From NCBI RefSeq assembly GCF_010015445.1, contig NC_053123.1:5670148-5734147 (forward strand): a DNA stretch of 64,000 bases, given 5' to 3'. Below, in pieces: positions 44,771 through 57,860 of this stretch; within the stretch, counting starts at the first letter, position 1; the number at the start of each line of letters is the position of its first letter. The notes under the pieces are model-generated. The model was not told the origin of the DNA, ran no database searches, and was given only the letters and a program-made list of their open reading frames with translations. Source of the DNA: Perca fluviatilis (lineage: Eukaryota > Chordata > Actinopteri > Perciformes > Percidae). The position numbers and the translations under genes are program-made.

Positions 44771-47700
44771 GAAGGTTTCCTGGAGTGCAGAAATGACTCA
44801 TAATATAGTCCGATGTAGAAATGACCCGTCATACAAGTCCATGTTTCACACACCTTAAATCAGTTTTACCCAGACCGACAACAGATATTTCACGACTTGT
44901 TTTTCCTCCCTGCAACTTAAGACTGATTGTGCACACACACAAACACATAAAATACCGATCTAAGGTCGATTTAGAAGCCCTAAGCTCGCTTCAGCGCCAA
45001 TGACACCACATGCCAGACATTTTATGTACTTCAGACACTGGCCAACACACTCAAAGGCCACATAAACAGAACCTTTTTGTAATGCAAGTTTCTCAGAACT
45101 TACACTGGCATATTTTTTTCTGTCTTTCTCTGTCAGCCTCACCAACTAGTGTCGTTACACAACGAATGAGTGTCATATTCGTAAGATATACCAGTTATCA
45201 GTCGGCTTGTGTGGAGCTACAATTCACTGCTAATGTGTGTTGATGGTGTAGTGCATTTTTATCCTTGCTGTATTCATATAATATAAAGCACATGCTCTGC
45301 CGTGGCCCAAGTCAGTTGGCCATGCATTCCCTCCCTGCGTCAGTCTGTCCTTTCCACAGCTTTCCATCCTAGATTTATTAAGCCGTAAACAGAGGTCAAG
45401 TCAACTTTCAGCACATCAAAGTCTTGTCTTTCTGCTGCCAAGTTGGACTGAGACGGGCCTTCCAAGGCTCAAAGACACCAGCTCCTATCCTGAGAGGGGA
45501 AGTGATTCTGCATTTGACTCTATAAATGTAATCACGTCCATTGGCTCTCTCTGTAGGATACTTTGGCACTGCAGGTGGGTTGTGTTGCTGTGGGATGAGA
45601 TTTCCATTCGTCAACTTTACCAGAACAGATCTTTTGGGAACTTCCAGACTCCTGTTTCTCATCCAAGAGTGCATTTGTTAGATAGAGGTTTTAATAACTC
45701 TGTGTGTGTTCGTACAGTTTTTCTGGGCGAGGCCTGTTGCCAGTGCATGTACTGTGTATTGTTTGGCTCAGAGTAGCAGAAGCACTGTTAAAGCAACTAG
45801 TATACAGTTGGTTATCTTTAAATAAAACCCATGGCTATAGTCGGCTAATCTAATCAATCCTAATTTAGTAGTGCTCCATAGCACCCTGGACGACCTAAAC
45901 ATCTTTTCTTAATATACTAAAAAGCACATTTTTATAGTCCTGCTACAGCAATGTATAAGCAACATTCCATCAACCTTTGCAGGATTGACTGGAGTTGATA
46001 TGTACATATGCCACTTTAACTTGTTATCAAAATGCAAAAAATAACTATTATATCAAATAGACCAGTTTGGCAACCAGTTAAAGGAATCAGCGTTGAATTT
46101 GAAACAAACGAGTAAGCTAATGTTTTTTGGGATGATTCAAATTTGTTAGGTGCACATTTGTTGAAGATCAATCAATCCATTTTTTTTTTTATTTGTTACG
46201 TGAAATCGTACGAGGTACAACTCCAGCGAAATGTAATCTTATCAGCTCCTTCATTGGGTAAATATGAGGGCGGTGTGGTAAAAAAGGGTTTTGCAAAACA
46301 TTCTAATATTGGATAATCTGAGTTGGCAGAAATGAACATGACCCATAAAGATAAGACAAAATGTTGGACCAAGGTGTTATGTGCAACAACGTAAAGTGTT
46401 TCATATATTTCTGTTTTTGCCTTTTGGCCTAACTTTCCAGTGTGGAGTGTCTCAAATCTGTTAAGTGTTTTTTTCAGCCATGCTAGCTAGGTTGGTAATG
46501 TTGGTCGATTCAGACTGAAATATTCGAGAACAATATTGGACGGATTGCCGTGAAAAAGGATTGCAATTGGTTTTTAGAGTATGACTCCTGAAGGCATTGG
46601 TTTTGCCCTTTGTCTAGCATCACCAGCAGGTCAAAGTTTTCAGTTCAGTGAATGATCTCTTCATCATCTGCCACCTGGGTGGGCACCAAATTTGGAGTAG
46701 ACATTCCTGATTGATAGACTATACTATTGACATTGGTGATACCCTGACCTTTTCTCTAGAGCCACCATGAGGTTAAATTTACTTTCTGTTTAGTGCTAAT
46801 TTGCAAATGTCTGCCTGCTACACGCTTAACTAAAATTGTGTCTATTGTGAACAACGTCAGTATGTCTGTTATGTCAAAGCAATGTGCCTAAGTAGAGCCA
46901 CACAAAGTCACTAGCATGGCTGTAGACTCTTAATCTTGTTGAAAGACGCTGCTGATTTTAGACAGACACACAGAGCCAACAAAACAACCTCCTTGGCCAA
47001 GGTAACAATACAAAGTCTGCTTTCAAATTCTGGATTTGTCCTTTGATGAAACCCAACACCACTGCCTGTGGGTTTACTGATGCTACAAAGCCACGCTGAA
47101 GTCATGACGTCTCAGCTCAGCTTGATTCACAGCAAGAGCCAAGACAGAAAGTGTCAAACAACGAATAATGAATACTAAAAACTGCAGTCTGGCTTTTTTT
47201 GTTGTTTCCACCATGTATCGCAATCGCTTTAACTTGACGGAACACCAAACCCCATTTAAACAGCTACTCAGCATGACCTTCACAGCTACTCTGCTCCGGA
47301 TTTCTGTGGCCTCTAAAGTATGTCTCTGTAAAGTTAGATCTAGCAAAAGAAAACAAAGGATAGGATGAAAATGATTTTAAATCAAAAGAGTTTCATGGAA
47401 AAAGCAATCCAAGTGCTGCATATGTTTGAAACACAAATCTGTTTTCTAACAACTTTTTATCAAAGCTGCAGACTATAATGTGGCTTTTTTTCCATGTGAT
47501 ATCTTAGTATAATTCAAAGCTTTCATATCACAAGATCCACATTGCTGTGTGTGATGTTTGGAAAAATAATCCTGTCTGTACAGCATGGTAGTTATTGATA
47601 TCAGAAAATGCCAACACATGTTTAAAACCTATGAGTTTATTGTAGATTTATGACACTAAAAAGTGCATGCAATGCACATACAGTACACCATGCACAGATG

Positions 47701-50460
47701 TGCAAAGGTTGCGGCAGGTGGAACCGGAATGAAAGCCAGTCCTAAGGTGGATAATGGGTGTTCTTCTGTAAAGTTAAGATGTTCTATCAGCAAGTACAAT
47801 ACAGAAGAGAAAGAAAGAGATGATAATCTAGAAATAAAGCACTTCAGAAATCCTCTTTTCATCTTCACGATGGAACATCGGACCCGGAGCGTGGCCTGCA
47901 GTTCTCATCCTTAATGGATTGAGATAATGGCTGGACAAATTGTTCCCAGGCACTGTCTTCACTCTGCCCCACTGAGTTCAGGGATCGGGGGAGTAAAATA
48001 ATCCGATTTTTCCTTCCTTTATCTCCCAGACTCCAAAGAAGAAGCAAGGGGGCTTTGACATGCCATGTCTACTTGTCACAACCCCTTTTGTGTACCCTCT
48101 GCACATGTGTGGACCCGGCTTTAGACGCCATCCCTTTTCCAAGGGCTCACTGTCACGGCCTCAAATAAACCTGCTGGTAGTGCCAGCCCTGTTTTCCATT
48201 TTCCTGTCCTTCTTTTTTCCTCTTTCTTTCTTCCCCAGTGTTTATCAGACTCTGGCCTCTCCTTAAATGAGGAGTCTCTCATGGTTAAGTGGTAGAGTTC
48301 ATGCTGAGGTTCGTGGAAATTCACCAGGTCTCTTACAAACTGTTGTGGTGAGAAAAAGCTTGAGTCTGATCACCGGGATGTGAGCCACGCCAGGCTCCCC
48401 TGTGTCAGGAATGAGTATACAATGCGCAATAAGCACTTCTGCTGCGTGCTAAGTTGGTCCGGTCATGACATCCTTAAGCCGAGGGGCCGTGCCAGCTCTC
48501 CTGTTACAAAGACAAATTGTGCATGCGGAATTTCTTGGAGAGGCTCCGAAAATGCTCCCCCCCCCATACTTACAGCCAGGCTCTCTGCTGGGACTTTCAC
48601 TTGAGAGATTTAGTGCCATAATTTAGTCCTTGCTCACATCTCAGCCCAAGGGAAATCCTATCAAGCGCTGCTTAAACCACCTGATTAGCTCAGCGACCGG
48701 TTTCCAGGAGGACTGATGTTGGGTCAGCTTCAGGGATTGACGCTTGTTGCTGACATCTCTAATGATAAGATTGAGCCCCACCCTGGCAACCAGGAGTCCA
48801 AACAGAGTGAGACAACTTTAAAAGAATTCTGGTCTCGGCTGCATTCACAGTTTTTAACTAGCAACAGGTGAATCCTGGGTAATCACTTCATGGTGTGTGT
48901 GTGTGTGCGCTGCAGCGCTGTTTGTCGGGTGGTGTTCCATCACAGCAGCAAGAAATGGAAATGTCTTTACCTCACGTTGTATTAGGACATAGACCTCTGC
49001 TAATGTTCAGATTGACTTTCTTGTAATACACTTATCCTAATCTGTGCTCCATGACATGTGAAGGTTAGCAGATGTAAAAGAGCAGGACATGGGAAAATAA
49101 TCACTGAATATGAAGTCAAAAAAAAGGTTGGGAGTGCCTCCTTCCTCCTCTGCAAGTTAGTGTTTGAGACATACAAACTCTTCCACTATTAATCATTCTT
49201 CTTTGTGTTATTCTAATAACTTGTGTCTTACAGGATTTTGAAGTCCTTATACTTACTCTGAATATCCCATGATATTTATGATTTTAATAAAACAGTGAAC
49301 CCCAGATTGGGCGAAGGGCAGTTACAGTATACGAAATAAGATGAAGAGTTGATTTTACCCTGAATTTTGTGGTATTGGAAAATCTCCCTGGTGCCCATTA
49401 GTTCCAAAACATTTGTATTTAATGTGTTTTATGAAATCGTACAAAAAGGTATAATTCAGTGGCAGAGGCCTGCACGTTGTGATGTACTGGGCTGCACCCA
49501 GGTGTATGCTACCATCTGAATATCAAGTATTTGACTGCTGAAGCACATGCTGACACAAAGCTGCAGCAACCGCTGTTTAAGTTCCTTCCTCACAGGCATA
49601 CAGGTTTCTCTCATTAAAAACACAAACGCTAAAATGGTTACCCAATAAATTTTTGCTTTCAATAATTTATGTATATGATATACAGGGCTTCCCAGGTGGA
49701 GTGGAGAAAAACACCCTGTATTTTAACATCCTGGCACAGTGTCTTGAAAGGGTTTTTCAAAAGAGATTTACTGACATGCAACATGACGCATCATGCGTAA
49801 ATGCCTCACTGCTTGAACTGTGATGTATCCCCCTGGTCCCCAAAATGAGCTTACTCATATTGTAGACTCGGTGAGTCAGGGGGGAATCAAAGTAAATGAC
49901 CCGTGGATAAAGTACATCACGTCATCCCTGCAGCCTCAGCCCACAAATCTTGCATTCCAGTGACAGAAATCATGTTTTCTTTCCCTTTGCTTCAAATGGT
50001 AGGGATAGTCCTTTTTGTTTAAAATTGTACCTGGGTCCACTTTTGGCATTATGGGTGTGGTCCTAATAAGCACATGTGAAGTCTAATGTGTAATCTGATA
50101 AACATACTGTACATTGATTTAAAAAGGCCTTTAGCTATATAATGTCTTTGGCGAGTTACTGTGAGTCCCCTAACACAAGGCGTGTACTGTTCACAGAGAT
50201 AAATGTACGTGTCCATTCTCTTTCCAGTTCGGCATTATTCTTCCCGATTGGCTATGGTCCTCTGATCAAACAGAGTAAGCTCATATGTTTCAGGGCGTGA
50301 TGAGCTGGCTGCCTCTTCCACATGCTGGTATGAGCTATTGCTCCCCCACCTGAGACTGTGGGTGGTCCTTATTTTACTGATACAAGACCAAGACCCTTTG
50401 TAATTTCAAACCTATTGAGAGATGCCTTATGTCTAGACCCTGCACCATAGAAATGTAATA
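44771..50460. other. Long stretch without recognised gene or element
   Basis: About 5.7 kb was read on both strands. Open frames are 60-90 codons with no domain (for example 45408-45674 minus, 47083-47346 minus, 47663-47914 plus). The tRNA-like string near 48283 lacks a correctly spaced B box. The stretch may be unique intronic or intergenic DNA and is the best place to look for conserved non-coding elements. Confidence 0.45.
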
Positions 50461-51600
50461 AGGAGAAAGGACATTCCCAAAATAGCACAGCAGGATGGTC
50501 AGAGCGGCAGCCATTTTCATGTGTAACTTTCGTTTAATCTTCCATATAAACCAAACAGGTTAGAGCTTTCACACTGCCTGCGTGACACGCACGTCTCAGG
50601 CGCAGCTCGAGCCGCGCCGAAAACACGCGCATGCTAGAAATAAGGCCGACGCCTATTTTTCACACGACACACAAGCGTGTTGGAAGCGTTTCCAGGCAAA
50701 ATAGAATAAGAAAAGATATGTCATTTTGAAAAAAATTAAAATAATAATAAATAATTATCTATTTTTAAATATTGCACCTGTCAATACAGAACGAAATATT
50801 CTGGAGCCTATTTTTTCCGTCAATACTGCCGACGTTGTGTTTGCTGTCATCAAATCGTCATATATATATGTTTAACATGGTATTTCATTTTATCAATGGG
50901 AGTTTATACATGTGTCCAGACAAGGCTAGCAGCAGCAGCGCCACGTCAGACACGTTTCTGGTGTGTAAAGACAGAAAACGCCACACAGCCGCCACGAAAC
51001 TGACACGCAACAGAAACGCCACGCTCACGCCACGCAGCCAGTGTGCAGCCGGCCTAACTATCCAGCCGTCGGCTAGTTAGCTTGCTAATTCCACGGTGCT
51101 GTCATGCCCCTCTACTTACAGAACACGAGCCGAGCAGCAGGCAAATGGTCCAACATAGCGCTCTCCTCCACTCCACCATTTTCTTTTGTAGTTGACAAAT
51201 GACCATGGAAAACAGTTCAAAGTCCTTTTACACATTTAAACAAATCGCACTAACACTTACAGTTTAACTTAATAACAACACAGACAGTGTAGAGAGTGTA
51301 ATAGAACAAATATTTCAACTGTTTCTTACTGACACGAGACACCCATACTGGGATAAATCCTCTGTTGGACAGAAAGACGCTGATTTTGCCACTGACAGTA
51401 TGCATTGTTCTCCATAACACATTATTGTCATTCCTCGACAACTAGCACTGTTACCACTGCTGTGTCCACCTGCACACTGCAAGCAGAGGGAAGTTAGCCT
51501 GATTTTGGAGCTTTGGAAGTGAGTGATTATTTGCTTATTCTACAATAACAGAAGCGAAACCCACACTGATGAATGAATTGGGGATTGCTTGAAAAGAAAC
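50461..51600. repeat. MITE-rich patch
   Basis: Sequence around 50488-50560 (AATAGCACAGCAGGATGG) and 51058-51500 looks like a dispersed repeat split by the element at 50559-51057. No coding sequence is recognised. Confidence 0.4.
50559..51057. mobile_element. MITE with GTGTGAAAGC-type ends
   Basis: GTTAGAGCTTTCACACTGCC and, reversed from the right, GTTAGGCCGGCTGCACACTG are an imperfect inverted repeat, followed inside by GCGTG-rich arms. The interior is AT-rich. No target duplication could be fixed. Confidence 0.6.
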
Positions 51601-52888
51601 ACAAACAGTGCTTTCGATAATCGAGAACAAAATGTTACGCCAACTATCCAAATAGCTTTCTTCATGCACAAACACTGCTTAATGCCTAATGATGTCAGTT
51701 TTCAGTAAATCTGAGGAATGTAGGAAACTAAGAAGTAGAGGTTGTTGAGGTAAAGTGGGAAGAAACTGATGATGTGATATACTACCAATAAAAGTGTATC
51801 TAATGGGGACTTAACTTGCTCATTTAAAAAGGAAATTAGGGTTTTATTCCTCTGTCAGTAGCCATTTTAATATAGTGAAATTGCATCCTGTCTCATAGGA
51901 ATTCTGTTTGTATACTACAACAGCAATTAGACAGGAACATAATGCTGTTTTTATGGTTTTGTTTAGGCAAGTCACAGTACCTCACATCAAGAGTGATGTG
52001 AAAGGGGATGATGCAAAGCTGTGACACAGACCTGAGAAGATTCTTTTTATAGCAATAACTAATTGCAAAATCACTTTTTATATAACGGAGTAAAACAGGT
52101 CTAGAGGTTTTCAACATGAAGCTCGTGAGAGTGCGGAGGGAGCTATTAGGCTAAGATACTGTGTGAGGTGAAAAAGACGCATGCATGTCGGTGTCCCAAA
52201 AAAAAACAATAGGAAGTTAGTTACTGTAAGTAGTTTGCTGATTTGGCAGCTTATCGGCACGGTCAACAGTTGGAGCTGCAGCAGTGGCTGTGACACATGG
52301 AGGATAGTGACGTTGTAAGGTTGCCATAATTTGCTAGGAAAAAAATTTACTCCTTCTGAATCTGAACATAGGCATGATACACATATTTTTAGATTCAGTG
52401 AGACTTAAACTTTGTAATACCTCTATTATGGATGTCCATGTGAATACATGTACATAAAACCTTTTTAGAAATTGTAGAAAAAAAGGTGCTCCTGAGAATC
52501 ATCACGTTTGTCAGTTTTCTTCAGTATCAAAGTAGTACAGTTATAGTTGCTTTACGTCCGTGGGTGCATTGCAAAAAGGAACTACTAATAGCTGATGTGG
52601 CATATGTTTAATTCCGCACTTTACCTAACTGTAAAGATAGGCTTGAAAAAAAAACATGGCCCAATTTGTAGACCGCTGCTAAATAACTGACTTGATTACA
52701 TTACCAAAGCCCCCAAATTTTGTGGACTGTTTTTTGGACTCAATTTTAGAGCATGAATAATAGGATAATAGGAGTTTTCAAAATCCATTAATATTAACTT
52801 GTTTGCACTGTCAATATACAGTATATCAGCTGTCTGGGACCCTGGTGCTCTTTGGGTAGTGCTGTTGACCTGCTATGGCCACATCACC
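51601..52888. other. Unrecognised non-coding sequence
   Basis: No gene or element is recognised. Minus-strand frames at 51893-52296 have no domain. Confidence 0.4.
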
Positions 52889-53770
52889 GTTTCTCAGAAT
52901 CAGCTTTTTTGGCCAGGTTTGTGCAAACAAACAAGGTATTACAACACTCACTTAACATATAAGAATAAAAACGGAAAGGACAGCAAGAAATATAAAAAAA
53001 TACTGTTAAGTATGCAGTATAACAATACAATAGAATTTAGAAATTTACAAAAAATATACAATAACAATTGAAGAGCGGGAAGGAATAGTGCAATACCAGT
53101 ATAGTCTGAGATTTAAGATTTAAATATAGTGCAAGGCAGTTCAGTGCAATGGTAATATATCAATAACAATATTGCAATTGTAAGACTGAAAATATACATC
53201 AGGTAGATGAGCAGAACAGTGTTGATTGACTTTGTTTAGTGTAAGGGTGGGGGCTATTTCTGAGTGTTCAACAGAGTGGCTAGCCTGACCAGCCAGTCAC
53301 ACATCAAGATGTTGGGTCTGGGAACTCACCATTGGCAGGGCTCAATCTGAGGGGCGGGATAAACGGTTGTCTTTCAAATTCCCTCTGGACTCATAGCCTA
53401 CCAGAGCAACGCTAGTTGATAGATTAAACTTTGCCGTATCTGGTCGGCAAAACTCCAAACACACCTGAACTTCAGTGCTTAACTCCAAGTCTTCCAGAGT
53501 CGCGGCCAGAGCCGTGAACAGTGCCCTGTATCGCCTACCAGATGGAAGGAGGTTGAACAGTTTGTGACCAGGATGTGAGGGGTCTGCAGAGATTTTTGCT
53601 GCCCTTTTCCTCCTCCACCTGGTCCAGCAAAACACACCCAAAGTGTTTTCCATCACCGCCCTGTCTTGGTAGCTGAAGTGAGGTCTCCGTCCTTGTATCC
53701 TGTATCTGACCTCCAATACCTGCTAATAAAGCAGACATTCATCAAGACGCCTTGAGGTCCTCAGCAGCCA
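52889..53770 (-). mobile_element. L2-like LINE 3-prime end, interrupted
   Basis: The minus strand from about 53770 to 53530 encodes a region ending AAKISADPSHPGHKLFNLLP and then SGRRYRAL, the C-terminal motif that follows the reverse transcriptase of L2/CR1-type LINEs. Other frames break the upstream part. After an inserted repeat (53274-53510) the 3-prime untranslated part continues and ends AAAGCTGATTCTGAGAAA at 52889, a typical LINE tail. Only the last part of the element is present, as expected for 5-prime truncation. The clade call is from recalled motifs. Confidence 0.7.
53274..53510. mobile_element. Dispersed repeat inserted in the LINE
   Basis: The segment starts GTGGCTAGCCTGACCAGCC and includes CACCATTGGCAGGGCTCAA and ACTTTGCCGTATCTG. 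I recall this as a fish DNA-transposon-derived repeat. It separates the LINE coding remnant from its 3-prime tail, and exact ends are uncertain. The minus-strand 124-codon frame (53342-53716) fuses both and is chimeric. Confidence 0.5.
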
Positions 53771-53937
53771 ATGATGACATTGCAACTGATCAGAACGCAT
53801 CTTTTTATTTTACTTATTTTACTTATTATTAAACCTATTTTGCTTTATCATAGGTCACTCATGAACTTTCTCCAGCTGGTTCGGTGTTGGGCAGTCTTCT
53901 CTGCTTCCTTCCATAAAGACAAAACTAAATTCCAAAC
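53771..53937. other. Unrecognised spacer
   Basis: A short AT-rich stretch ends with the target site TTCCAAAC (53930-53937) of the next MITE. Confidence 0.4.
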
Positions 53938-54269
53938 TAGGGCTTGGCAATATATCGATATATGAGGCTATATATCATCTTAAATGTTGGATATCGTAAT
54001 ATCATAATATGACACAAGAGTTGTCTTTTCCTAGTTTTAAAGGCTGCAAAGTAAAAAGTAATGTCATTTTCTGAACTTACCAGACCGTTTTATTATTTGC
54101 CTTTACCCACTTGGTCATTATCACATCATCACATTACTGATGATTAATTATCAACAATGTCATTGTATAAATATTTTGTGAAAGCACCAGTAGTCAACAC
54201 TACAACATCGCCGCAATATCGACGTTGATGTGTATTTGGTTGTGATTTTCACCATATCGCTCAGCTCTA
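53938..54269 (+). mobile_element. hAT MITE with perfect 8-bp target duplication
   Basis: It begins TAGGGCTTGGCAATATATCG and ends CCATATCGCTCAGCTCTA. Exact direct repeats TTCCAAAC lie at 53930-53937 and 54270-54277. The interior is rich in ATATCG motifs and has no coding sequence. Length is 332 bp. Confidence 0.93.
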
Positions 54270-54277
54270 TTCCAAAC

Positions 54278-54565
54278 TGACCGTCACCCAGGAAATGCTC
54301 GTTCGTTCCTCGGGAGTGCTTTAATTCAAACCACCATCTTTTACCTAAACTTAACTAGTTGTTTTGGTGCTTAAACTTAACTTTTTCTGGCTAAACTCCA
54401 CTTCCATCCAGGACTGTCATCTGGCGGCTGTAGCCAGCTCACAGTCACCTATTGGCGGCTAAACAACTGCCGCTGGCAGCCGGCGTCCCGGAGCTCTGTA
54501 TCGGCTAAATACACCCAGCAACTGCCGCTCGGATTTTATCGTTCTATGGCACTATGTATTCATGT
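54278..54565 (+). mobile_element. Dispersed repeat R, copy 3
   Basis: It shares with copies 1 and 2 the strings CTCGGGAGTGCTTTAATTCA, CCTAAACTTAACTAGTTG and GCTCTGTATCGGCTAAA. This copy is uninterrupted at both TTAA-type sites used by the MITEs in the other copies. Confidence 0.65.
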
Positions 54566-57500
54566 TACAGCGCTTTACTTAGTTTAAAATACTTCTATGG
54601 TATAGGTATATAATATATGGTCTATTGGTGAAGTAGCATTGATCACTTTAAGGGGGGGTTACATTTTACAAAATAGTTCAGCAGAGGCAGGGATATATAG
54701 ACCAGAAAGGGGGAAATCCCACGCACCCCTCCCGGCAAATTGCACCCTGGTTATACCTGTTAGAATGCGGGGTCATGCTTCCATGCGTCTCAGGTCCAAA
54801 ATCTACAGTATGCGCCTTTTCTTCTTTCTCTCTGCTACTGACAGATTTGGGCCTCTAGTGGTCCTCACTTTTAATCCGTCCTAATTTTCTTTCCAGTTTC
54901 CACTTAGCTGACACTTGTCAGCATCAGCTTCCCTGTTTTCCTAAACAAAGCTCCCCTCTTTGGTTGCTTCTCAGTTTCGAACATTGTGCAAAGCACTGTC
55001 ACTGTTTTCCCTCACTGTGTTCCTTCTGTCTTTCCTTGTTTGCCCTCTTCTTCTTCTTCCCTCTCCGTCTCCTGCTTTTTCTTTCTCTTTTTTGGCAGTA
55101 TCACACAGCAAACCCATCATCTCAGGCTGCGCTCGCCAACCATGACCTGCGAAAGGAAATTGATATCCAAACAAAGCACAACCTATCATCTTTACATTGT
55201 GGCTAATAGGAATATTGGAGGGGTGTTTCCAATAACACAGGCACAGCTCTGAGTAGCCACACAAGTTCACCGGGAGGTCGAAAAGACCGCATAGGGAAGG
55301 GAGGATACGAGCATGAGAGAGAATGAAGAGAAAGAGAGAGGTTAGAAGAAGGGTAGACAGAAGGACGTACTTTGACAAGAGCTGCATCTTCAATACTGGG
55401 AGATAACGATGTTAGTGCTGGGAGCTGGAGGCTGTCTGGAACCCTATAACTGCAACTAAACACCAAGGAAACAGAGTTTGTGCACCCCTGTGTCAATGAC
55501 CACACTGCTGTAACTGAGAATCTCCAGAGCAGAAATTCTTTGTTTATCATTGATAACCCGAAATTGCTTATAGTAGGAAGTAGGCGTAATCAGCTCAGAG
55601 TGGAAGCAAAGGCTGTCTCTGGTATTGATGAGTTTAGGATTAAAGGTTGTGTGCAACTGTGAGTTTCAACCCTCAAGACTGAGGCAATAAGGCTTAACAG
55701 AATTAAGTATTAGTCTTCATCTAATACTTACATGCCATATTTTTTTTTTTTAAAGAGTTCTTGGTGGCTGTCATCATTCCTCCTGTCCATGCCGAGGCCA
55801 CGAGGTTAAGCTTTACTGTAAGAAATAGTAGATACTATCCACAGTTTGGATATTGTACAAAAATGCATTCTAAAGTTCAGCCAAACCTAATACGAGGCTT
55901 CAGCAGTGTGAATTAGTCAAATCAAATATGTATCTGTGTCTTGGCTGTCGTGTGGCCATTTATTACCACTGTTGTGTCCCGGCAATGAACCTACAGTCGA
56001 CTACCAAGATGTATTCTTCTCCCTCGCCTCAGAAAAACACAATGCTGGCCACCACGAAATAAACGGCAAAAACGTCCCCGTGAACACGTATCAACAGATT
56101 AAAAATACGTGACCATTTCACGAACTGCTGTGAGACCGGGTTGTGTATTATGACGTTTTTTCAACTACAGTTGCAGTGGGGCGGCTCGGTTGGAGACGTA
56201 GTCATATTTTTAAATCTCCAGTTAGACTTTATGCAGGGCTCTATGAAATCTGTCTTACAGCTTTTTGACATTCTCAATTCTCAACTCAAAGTTACCCTGC
56301 GATGCTCTGTGTACAATGACGCCGCAAAAAACAAAAGTGCAGTTAATGCTGTCGAATCAGGGGCTTCTCACATGATTCAAATCATTGCCGTATAATTGGC
56401 AGAGTTACATTACCGACCGATAACTCTTTCAGCGTATGAGTGTTGTATTATTAAGATACGCTTGACTGAATTAAAAGAACTTATCCTTTAATAATTTCAG
56501 GCTGCCATGCTCAGGGTGTGATTCAAAGGTTCAAAAGTTACTTATGATTCTGTGTGAGTGAAAAAGAAAGACAAATAGAGAGAGCGATGGTGACTTTGTG
56601 ACATGTTTCAACCAACTGCTGATGGCTCCTATGTCACAGGAGAGATGTGGCATATTACATCAGAGACTATTAAGTTACCAATGTCTTTTCACTGAAAGAC
56701 AGATTCTGTCTGTCTGTTGCTGGGATGGAGGTTGCCTGTTTGTTTTTGAGAGTGCGTCGCCCCTATGGCTGTCTTCCTCATGCAGGTAGCCCCGAGGGGG
56801 AGAGAATGGAGCTCTTTGACAGGAGGGGGGAAGGGGGAGGGAGGGGGGGTTACATTGCAACCACCATCTACTGCCTGTGCTCATTCTGTAATGAAATGGC
56901 CTGTGTCATGGAGGCCTTGTCCAAACAATGGGCCTATTCAACCTGGAGAGGAGTCTCTGTCAGGACTAGGCTGAATCTGATACCTCTGATTCAGGGCTGC
57001 AGTCCCTCTTTCTTTCAATCGTACGTTTTTTTACTCCGTTTACTGTAGCTGTTACCATCCTCCCCTTCTTTCTCCCTGCTTCACTTTGTCCTTCTGATTC
57101 TCTGCTTTCTAGTTCTCTCCTTTTCTGCTTCCTCGGATGTCAGCCTACAGAAACAAATATGTAGAAAAGTTACACAAAGAACTTGAAGCGCAGTGTTCTT
57201 TTTTTTTTTTTTTTTAAGATATCACATGTCTAAGTGAACATCATCCATGTTTCCACCAAAGCATTTTGGTTTTATGTATTTCTGTATTATATTTCATGTT
57301 ATTCTGGGTTTTTGTGTCTCATTAGTTTTGAGTTCTTTGGGTGCTGAATTGTTTTCAGTTGGCTTAAATTACCCTTTTCTATATTATTCCATTTCATTCT
57401 TGCTTTTAAGTTTTTTAAACTTGCACCAAAGACCTCCATACCACAAGTAGAGGATAGAGGAAGAATCAAAGACCGAAATCTGCTAGTTGCTATCCCTCAA

Positions 57501-57860
57501 TGGGGAGTTAGTGATTATATTTTACCTGTGTCCAAAGGTTGAGTACTCTTACCTACCCCCTCATTTTTTGTCATCTTTCTCTCTTAGCACAATTGTAAAT
57601 GATGTATGATTTTCACCTTTATTACTCTGACTCACTCTCCACTAGATACAGTATTATATGGAAGCCCATTTCTGCCAATAGTGAAAGGTACCTCGTGGGG
57701 TATTTTTTTAAACAAACAAAGTTCTGTTTACATTCACTGTTTACTAAAAAAGTATTGTGTGTATCTTTAAGGTAATATTTTCTTTCCTACTCTGCCTCTG
57801 ATTGGCTTACCCTGATATTCTTACCCCAACCCTAACCAATATCACTCCTCATGCCTAAAC
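54566..57860. other. Long stretch without recognised gene
   Basis: About 3.3 kb was read. Bases 56040-56150 (AACGTCCCCGTGAACACG) resemble a fish MITE. Pyrimidine-rich frames at 54960-55252 and G-rich sequence near 56820-56850 are not convincing exons. The 140-codon minus frame (54971-55393) has no recognisable domain. Confidence 0.4.

Noticed and set aside
48270..48320. Possible tRNA gene (GGTTAAGTGGTAGAG string)
   Set aside because: The candidate B box lies too close, and no cloverleaf can be drawn.
53342..53716. 124-codon minus-strand protein
   Set aside because: It is a chimera of a LINE C-terminal motif and an unrelated inserted repeat.
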